From: Tretioscincus oriximinensis
Taxonomy: Eukaryota > Chordata > Lepidosauria > Squamata > Gymnophthalmidae
Direction: 5' to 3'
DNA: 64,000 nucleotides
Assembly: GCA_022410635.1 (NCBI GenBank)
Contig: JAJVDF010000379.1
Location: 310,001-374,000, forward strand
Positions 57,733 to 64,000 of this stretch are shown here, one piece after another (within the stretch, counting starts at the first letter, position 1; each line of letters starts with the position of its first letter). Made by a program: the position numbers and the translations under genes. The notes beneath the pieces are model-generated. The model was not told where the DNA came from and ran no database searches. It saw only the letters and a program-made list of their open reading frames with translations.

Positions 57733-58193
57733 AAGACAAAAGTCAGATTTGATAAGGGAAAATTTAAATCAATCAAGAATTAATATGGGTTGGGAATTTT
57801 GTTGAGGACCATGCCATGCAGGCGGTAATGAATAAGGCACTTGTAAATTTGCAGACTGAAACATTAGCAGAGCCATAATTTGTAAGATGCTAATAGCTGT
57901 TAAGAACTATTTTAAAAGACTATTTGTCGAAAGGAACGGTAGCTCTTTTCAGGATGCCAAGGAATGCAAGAAGGAATCATGGTAATCAGGATCATGCCTG
58001 GGCCACAGTCCTATCTTTCATACCTCTTTCAGAGCAAAGGTCAACAAATACAAAGCATTCACATGTATTTCTATTCCATTAGCTTTGTTACCTCAAAATT
58101 GAAGGGTTAGAAAATCAAGAGAGGAGAATGGGTTTGGAAAACCTGCTTCAACGAGAAAAAGAGCAGTTTAAAGAATTATAGCCTTCCCCCTTT

Positions 58194-58604
58194 TCAACAA
58201 GGTTTCTCTGCATAGCGGGATATTAAACAAATAGCTTTTAATAGCCAATTTCCTATGGTTCTGCAGAGAGTGATCACAATCAACTGCAAGCTTGTAAGAT
58301 GGCTTATGGCATCCAACCCATGAGAGTTGGTGAATGTGGTCATGTGTAGAAGCTCCTGGTACAGCTTATGTTGTTGACCATATATGCACAAAGCCTTCTG
58401 GTCATCTTGATTTATTATGTTTGTCAAGAAAGAGATCAGAGACATGTAACTCTGTTCATTCTGGATCTTCATTGCTGCATTTAATATTGCTACCCAGTGT
58501 ATTCTGGGAAGTGGAGTTACTATATAGAAGTGATTCTGCTCTTTAACATCTATATGAAACTGCTTGGAACTATCAGCATGAAATAAAAAGTAAGGTGCAG
58601 CCAA
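58194..58604 (-). other. 136-residue open frame, unrecognised
   Basis: The longest frame not explained by a known element. Contains 'KLYQELLHMTTFTNSHG', no recognised domain, no splice or promoter context. Could be chance or part of an unknown transposon. Confidence 0.2.
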
Positions 58605-59889
58605 CCTTTCAATCTGGGTTAGAGGTGCTGACCAAGCTTACCTTTGCCTGGGGACAGTATTGGATCAGATAATGGCCAACAAATTGCAATGAATTCAAGC
58701 GAACACAGGGACAAAAATGGGTCTAAAAAAGATATGGATATATCCTGTTTTGATGTGTTCAGATAAATGTTTCATTAGCTCAAGCCACAGTGCTTCAAGT
58801 TTTAATAAACTGCAGCTGGACAATGGAAATGCTGCCTAATAGGACATCTGTTGATGGCTCTGAACATCTAGGCTATAGAATGATATACGATTTGAAATGT
58901 ACTAGAAACTATTGTTCTTTTTACACTCAGGTTAGGTCTCATATTTTCAATTTCACCTACAGCTTTTATTTATTTTTGTTTTAAAATAATTAAGTATTTT
59001 ATAATCTGTATTAAAATCATAGCAATACAAAGAAGCAAGCTATCATTTCTACTATTAATAAGACGTGGAATCCAAGATTCCAAGGTCTNTCATTGGTCTT
59101 TATGAACCAATGACAGGGCTCAGAACCTTGTACTTGGCCCTGTGGGCTGGTCAATTGTCCCTGCCCAACATGGGAGAGAGGACAGCCTCTGGAGAGAGGG
59201 TAGCTGTTATGCAGCATGGGCTGCTGCTGCTCCACACCAGAACAGAGGGGAGAGACAGAGCCACAGAGGAAGAAGGGGAGAGGGCATAGGGGAAGCTGCC
59301 TTACCAAACCAATTTTACCTAATTTTGTGGGCTTACCCACTATTTTTTTCCAAATAATCAGTTAATGGCTGCACAGAATCTAGAATTAGGAATAACAAGT
59401 TAAATTTGAGCCTCATCCTCTACCTATTCATCAGTAAAGACCTAATAATAACTGAAACTTCAACTTTTCCCCGAGTTGTTGAGGATCTTCTATGCCAATG
59501 TAGGTGCTAAAGTACAGATGTGATGTGTGAATGGCAAGGTGCCCAAGTAAACAATATGGCTGCTTTATACTGGCTACTTGTACTTCTAAACCAAGGGCAG
59601 CCCCACACAAAGTACAGTGTAATAATCTAAAGTGGAATTACCAGTGCACAGACAACTGTAGATGATATACCAACTGACACTGGTAATTGGGTGATGCTGA
59701 ATTTATTTATGGCAGGAAAACTGAATGAGAGAAGTAAGCACATATACTATATGCAATCCATCTATCCATGTGCCCTCTCTGTATTGTAACTGTTTGGGCA
59801 AAATATAAGGCTATCACAGTAGAAGTTCTTAGTAGCAGAAGGGAAACTATGCATTTCTTCAGGGTAATTTAAAATGGTATAGATCATTC

Positions 59890-60005
59890 TCCTTTCTTTC
59901 ATTTTATTCTCACAATAACAGCCCTGTGAATTAAATTAGACGGAAAAAGCTGAGTGGCTTGGAGACAACCTGCGAACTTCTATGTCTGTGTGAGAATTTC
60001 TATTC
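59890..60005 (+). mobile_element. old MIR/L2-type repeat
   Basis: 'attttattctcacaataacagccctgtgaa', shortened here, is followed by 'agctgagtggcttggagac' and 'cgaacttctatgtctgtgtg'. Same order as the widespread amniote repeat with 'ctcacaacaaccctgtga'. The first block spans about 59902-59931. Confidence 0.5.
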
Positions 60006-60223
60006 CTCATTAACCTTAAGGAATGATTAGTGGTAAATGGTCTCTTCCAGTCACGGGAGGAACATTCTATATATGACCTGAGTGTGGAAATAGGGTGTTC
60101 TGGTAGTGTGGATGATGTGAACCAGGCATGCTCGTTTGAGGGAGGTATATGTTTGTCCACCTTGTTTCATAATTGGGCAGTGGGGCAGCACACATTTGGT
60201 ATGTGGATGGGACACATCAGTTT

Positions 60224-60408
60224 AGCTCCAGTTTAGTGTAATGGTTACAATACTGGACTCTTATCTGGTAGTCTCCCCACACTCCTCCATGAAGCCAGCT
60301 GGATGACCTTGGGGCAGTCACCGTTCCTTAGACCTCTCTCACCCCTTCCTACTTCACAGGGTGCCTGTTGTGGAGAAAATAACAAAAGCTATGTGCACCA
60401 CACTTTCA

Positions 60409-60409
<1 letters not shown>
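60224..60409 (+). mobile_element. Sauria-type SINE
   Basis: 'ctccagtttagtgtaatggt' (A-box region), 'ggactcttatctggtagtc', 'catgaagccagctggatgacc', 'ggagaaaataacaaaagctatg'. The B-box is shortened. Runs straight into the ATT microsatellite. Confidence 0.75.
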
Positions 60410-60504
<95 letters not shown>

Positions 60505-60505
60505 N

Positions 60506-60544
<39 letters not shown>

Positions 60545-60779
60545 TACTATTACTATTACTATTACTATTACTATTACTATTACTATTACTATTACTATTA
60601 ATATTAATATTAATATTGCTATTACTATTGCTATTAATATTAATATTAATATTAATAAATAGTAATAGTAATAGTAATAGTAATATTATTAATTACTATT
60701 ATTAATTACTATTATTAATTACTATTATTAATTACTATTATTAATTACTATTATTAATTACTATTACTCTATTACTATT
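60410..60779. repeat. 370-bp compound ATT/CTATTA microsatellite
   Basis: Pure ATT to 60540 with one N (60505), then TACTAT units to 60600, TAATAT units to 60656, TAGTAA units to 60690 and 'attactattatta' units to 60770. The TACTAT and TAGTAA blocks are complementary, so the tract can fold. Confidence 0.95.
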
Positions 60780-60978
60780 TATTAATGTCCCAAACCCAAA
60801 AATCTGATTTGCACTCATTAGAGACTGTTCATAGCTCCACCAAACTGCTTTGAAGTAGGCCCATAAGATAAAATCCAAGAGTGATTGTGAAATGGATCCT
60901 ACTGCTTTCTGCAATAATGGGAAAGGTTGTTGGTTCAGATGCTTCTCACTAATCACCAGTACCATTCTCCAGCCTTAC

Positions 60979-61078
60979 TTAAGAACATATGAGGAGGCCT
61001 GTGGAATTGGCCAGAGCCCATCTAATCCAGGATTCTGTCTTACACAGTGACCCACCAATTGCAGCTGGGAAACCTGGT
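60979..61078 (-). mobile_element. CR1 LINE 3' end, old copy
   Basis: 'cttaagaacatatgagg', 'gccagagcccatctaatccagg', 'attctgtcttacacagtgacc'. Diverged. Confidence 0.75.
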
Positions 61079-61089
61079 GCCTTAATGTG

Positions 61090-62135
61090 GGAAGAGTCTA
61101 AAATCTTGCATTGTAGTCACTTTGGGCTTGCAAGTAAGTGATTTTATTTATTATGTTCAGCTTAGATTTCTGTCATGACTTTTTGTTCCATTTTTCTTGC
61201 GTCATTTATACAATGCTAAATTTTGCTTTTGGTCCTTAGGAAGAAGAAAAATGATTTTTGCCTTCAGTTACATATTTCCAAAGGCTTGGACTAAAAGTGT
61301 TCGAGCACTCTGGCAGTTTAAGGCAAGAATGTTTTCTTTCACAAGCTATTTTGCTTGTTTAGGAACAACCTTCAGGTATTTTTTGTGTATGGGTATGTTG
61401 TACTTTTAGCTAGTCTCCAGTGTGGATGAATCAAACTCAAGATTTCATCAAACAAAATGGCTGGCATTAATGCAATAAGAAAATGAGATAGTATTTATCT
61501 ACCGCATCAATAGCAGTATCAACAGTATTGCCTCAGTTCTTTCATAATTTTTTGATACTAGAGTCATGAAGCTGAATATTACCTATATTACTTTTAGAGG
61601 AATATCAAATAACAAAGTTCAGAATTTTGGACGTGTTTCTTTTGTGTACAGGAAAGCAAAAGCCAAATATCACTAGCCTCATTATCTCAGCTACAGAGAT
61701 GATTTGGATACTCTTGAAAGAAATAGAAAAAATCTATAACATTTATTAGTATTCCATAGTGTAGTTCAACTTGGCAGAATTTAACGTGAAAAGATATTAA
61801 CACTTTCAGTGAAAAGCTCTTGGACATGGAGATGATTTGAGGCACCTAATTTCTGAGGCAGATTCAGAAGGTAACAAAGGTTGCCAGTAACTACCAATAG
61901 CATTGAAGAAAGGTGATAGGGACAGGGAAATCTGTCTTCAAATATATGAAGAATTGTCTCAGAGCAAATATGGGCCAAAGGTAAACCTGGATGATGTTCT
62001 CAAGTTCATTTCAGTATATTAGTAGGGACTGAATAATGAGGAAAGTTGGGTAATGGCGAATCATAAGAAACATTTTTTCTCTCTGAATCTGTTTAAAGTT
62101 TTGAGGGAATAAAATTGTATATCCTGAAATGCTTT
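61090..62135. other. no recognised feature
   Basis: Non-coding; the open frame 61197-61409 has no domain or splice context. Confidence 0.45.
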
Positions 62136-62139
62136 TCAA

Positions 62140-62578
62140 CACCCCTCCCCAAATTCTGTTTTATTCCAAAATTTAGTGTTAATCCAGAATAACCCATTTG
62201 CAATAGACTCTCTACTCACCTCAGTATTCCACACTGTTTCCTGTTTTCCCATTACATTCTGCTCACATGGCATGTCCCATCAGTTTGCACTTGCCTTATT
62301 ACAATTCCCAGCATTTGCTGCAAGATGAGAGCCAATGAAATTTCACATCTAGCCTCAAAGTTTTGTGATATTTACCATTTCCCACAATGGAAGGTCCCAC
62401 AAAGGCATTTCAGTGGATTTACAGTAATCTGAAATGAAGGCAGAAAAATAGAACTATCAGAAAAACCAGGATCGTGGGACATTTTAGTTAGTGGATCGCT
62501 GAACCCACATGAACTTATGGAGCAGGTTCAGCCTGACATAGTGGTAAAATTATTTGTGGGGATGCAGCTTCATTTATC
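62140..62578 (+). repeat. ~450-bp interspersed repeat, copy 2
   Basis: Same orientation as 57262-57732. Right end 'tttgtggggatgcagcttc' resembles the TIR of the Harbinger-like element at 36002 ('gtggatgcagcc'). Blocks 'acaattcccagcatttgctg' and 'tagcctcaaagttttgtg' are kept. Confidence 0.65.
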
Positions 62579-62579
62579 T

Positions 62580-63720
62580 AAAACACACATTATAGCAGGA
62601 CACCAAGACATGATTGCAGCATGTGACAAGCCTGTCTTCTGTCTGCTAAACTAGTTTTCAAGGTAACATGGTAACATCTGTCATTTGACTGACATCCTCA
62701 TTCTCATCAGAGTTCCTACCACAGTTGGTTTTATCAGCCCATCATGAAGCATCCTTTGCATCAAGACTTTGGTATATCAGTTGTGATAAACAATACTGCT
62801 GTGTCTGGCTAATGGAGATGTCCATGGAATTGTTTCCATACTTGTGAACCAGGCTGTGGTTTTAAGCATTTAGCTGCAACAGGAAAATGTTCTCAAGCAA
62901 TTAGCAATGATTACACAGAATTACATTCTGTTCAAAACCATCTTTGTGTTATAGAAGCATTAACAGCAATCGTTTTATCAGTTGGCTTAAATGGCCCATA
63001 AGCTGTTGAACGGCTTCACTAAGGTTACTTTTTAGAAAAGTCAAGGTCCTGGCTTCTGTTTCTTCTGCTATGAGCAATATGATGAAGCTATAAATTCATA
63101 ATTCTTGTCTTGTCCCTTCTGAACCAATGTCAGAGAGCTTTTTACAAGGCCTTGTTTTACAAGACTATGTTTTGCATTTCATCACTCTCAAGGCACAAGG
63201 ATTTAAAGAAAGGGAAACACAATTTTTATTTGAAACAATAATGCAGTATCAAGGGAATTATGGTCGAAAGTGCATAACTATGTGCCTATCAGAGGTAATT
63301 TCAGTTTAATTGCACTGAAAATTGATGACCAGCTAACAAATAGACATTCATAATGGCCTCAAGTAAATATCCAAGGTCAGTTCATGTTTATGGATGACTT
63401 TCATCAAGGGAAAAACATGAGAATCGTGAATTGGCCACAGTCTGATATGGACACATGTGTAGTTATGATTCCAATGTGCTCTCTTTACTGCCATCAGCCC
63501 ATTCAAATTTACCATGAATTTTTACAGGCTATGCTAGTGTTAAACCTTCAGTTACAGTTATGAGAAAGGCTCGTTTCCCTGTATACTGCACTATGAAACA
63601 TACTTGCCGCTTCCCTTCCATATGTGCATGCAGTCTAAGCTTGCTAGTGCAGTACAGACCAGGTGTGGTCAACAACAAACAACCACCTTCTGGTTTTTTC
63701 ATCTTCTGGCAACATTTTTG
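62580..63720. other. unique non-coding DNA
   Basis: No repeat recognised. 62760-63000 has a varied, non-repetitive composition with 'caattagcaatgattacaca'. Confidence 0.4.
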
Positions 63721-63727
63721 TTTCCAG

Positions 63728-63757
63728 ATTTATTTATTTATTTATTTATTTATTTAT
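63728..63757 (+). repeat. (TTTA)n microsatellite
   Basis: Seven TTTA units. Confidence 0.9.
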
Positions 63758-63911
63758 GGGTATCAATTATATTTCTACCTGCTTTTCCATGGTCACAAGT
63801 GCTTATTTAAAAGCTTGGATGCCTAGCAATTTCACGAAGTAGGAGTTGGAGCATCAGCAGCCCAAATGTAAAGAAAGTGAAACAGGAATTGTTGTTGTGC
63901 TGGTGGGTGAG

Positions 63912-63980
63912 TCCTGCTAGGAAGTATAGTCTGCACGACTCATGTGGAGATCTGCTCTGCAGACTACAGGTCCCAGCCTG
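63912..63980. repeat. inverted-repeat element end
   Basis: 'gctaggaagtatagtct' (63916-63932) and 'agactacaggtcccagc' (63960-63976) are imperfect inverted repeats of the 'actacaactcccagc' type. Runs towards the window edge. Confidence 0.4.
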
Positions 63981-64000
63981 CACTGCAGCTAGCCCTGGGC

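Noticed and set aside
58194..58604. Real 136-residue protein
   Set aside because: No domain, no context, and such lengths occur by chance in 64 kb; kept only as an unrecognised frame.
60303..60705. Open frames with poly-Leu, poly-Tyr or poly-Ile
   Set aside because: Read-through of the ATT microsatellite.
30000..64000. A convergent minus-strand neighbour such as ATRNL1, expected next to GFRA1 in human
   Set aside because: I found no exon with recognisable ATRNL1 C-terminal sequence; it may lie outside the window.
1..64000. CRISPR array, operon, prokaryotic promoter or ribosome binding site
   Set aside because: No regularly spaced identical repeats and no bacterial gene organisation; the sequence is vertebrate.

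Overview
The window looks like nuclear DNA of a squamate reptile (a lizard, possibly a gecko; the species cannot be fixed from sequence alone). It is AT-rich, has scattered N positions, and shows no long host reading frame. Instead it is dense with CR1 LINEs ending in GTTCTTAT-type tails, tRNA-derived SINEs of the Sauria type, an L2-type LINE, Penelope-like elements, a decayed Ty3/gypsy integrase and many small fold-back DNA transposons. CR1, Sauria-type SINEs, L2 and Penelope-like elements together are typical of squamates.

The main host-gene candidate is on the + strand: a 48-nt internal exon (26078-26125) and a terminal coding exon (28355-28525), both in phase 0 and read through without a stop. 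They give a Cys-containing linker followed by a hydrophobic C-terminal segment. From memory, exon length, the position of the LK pair and the single Cys, and the hydrophobic tail fit the last two coding exons of a GDNF-receptor-alpha gene, closest to GFRA1. The 26 kb upstream would then be intron, and the sequence after 28525 would be 3' UTR and intergenic DNA. No other exon of the gene was found.

Layout. 1-5.6 kb: old CR1 pieces and a recurring unclassified repeat. 5.65-10.1 kb: a nearly full-length minus-strand CR1 (5' UTR with duplicated blocks, ORF1 with an SGNH-esterase fold, ORF2 with endonuclease and reverse transcriptase). It carries a solo LTR with target-site duplication and a palindromic mariner-type MITE nested inside it. 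10.7-12.2 kb: a Penelope-like element with a GIY-YIG domain and an internally deleted reverse transcriptase. 12-26 kb: putative intronic DNA with a SINE, the gypsy integrase relic, hairpin elements and a 1.4-kb plus-strand CR1 with an intact FADD motif. 26-30 kb: the putative GFRA1 3' end, with a fold-back MITE in its last intron. 30-64 kb: apparently intergenic, with SINEs, L2, CR1 tails, fold-back elements (one with a 17-bp target-site duplication), a TTA-flanked Harbinger-like element, two related 450-bp repeats and two large compound microsatellites.

The most interesting structural signals are: (1) short fold-back elements with inverted Penelope-type ends; (2) a tRNA-derived SINE whose head differs from the Sauria-type head in neighbouring copies, present four times; (3) two different palindromic, TA-flanked MITE families, each with two copies; and (4) nested insertions that give a relative order of activity.
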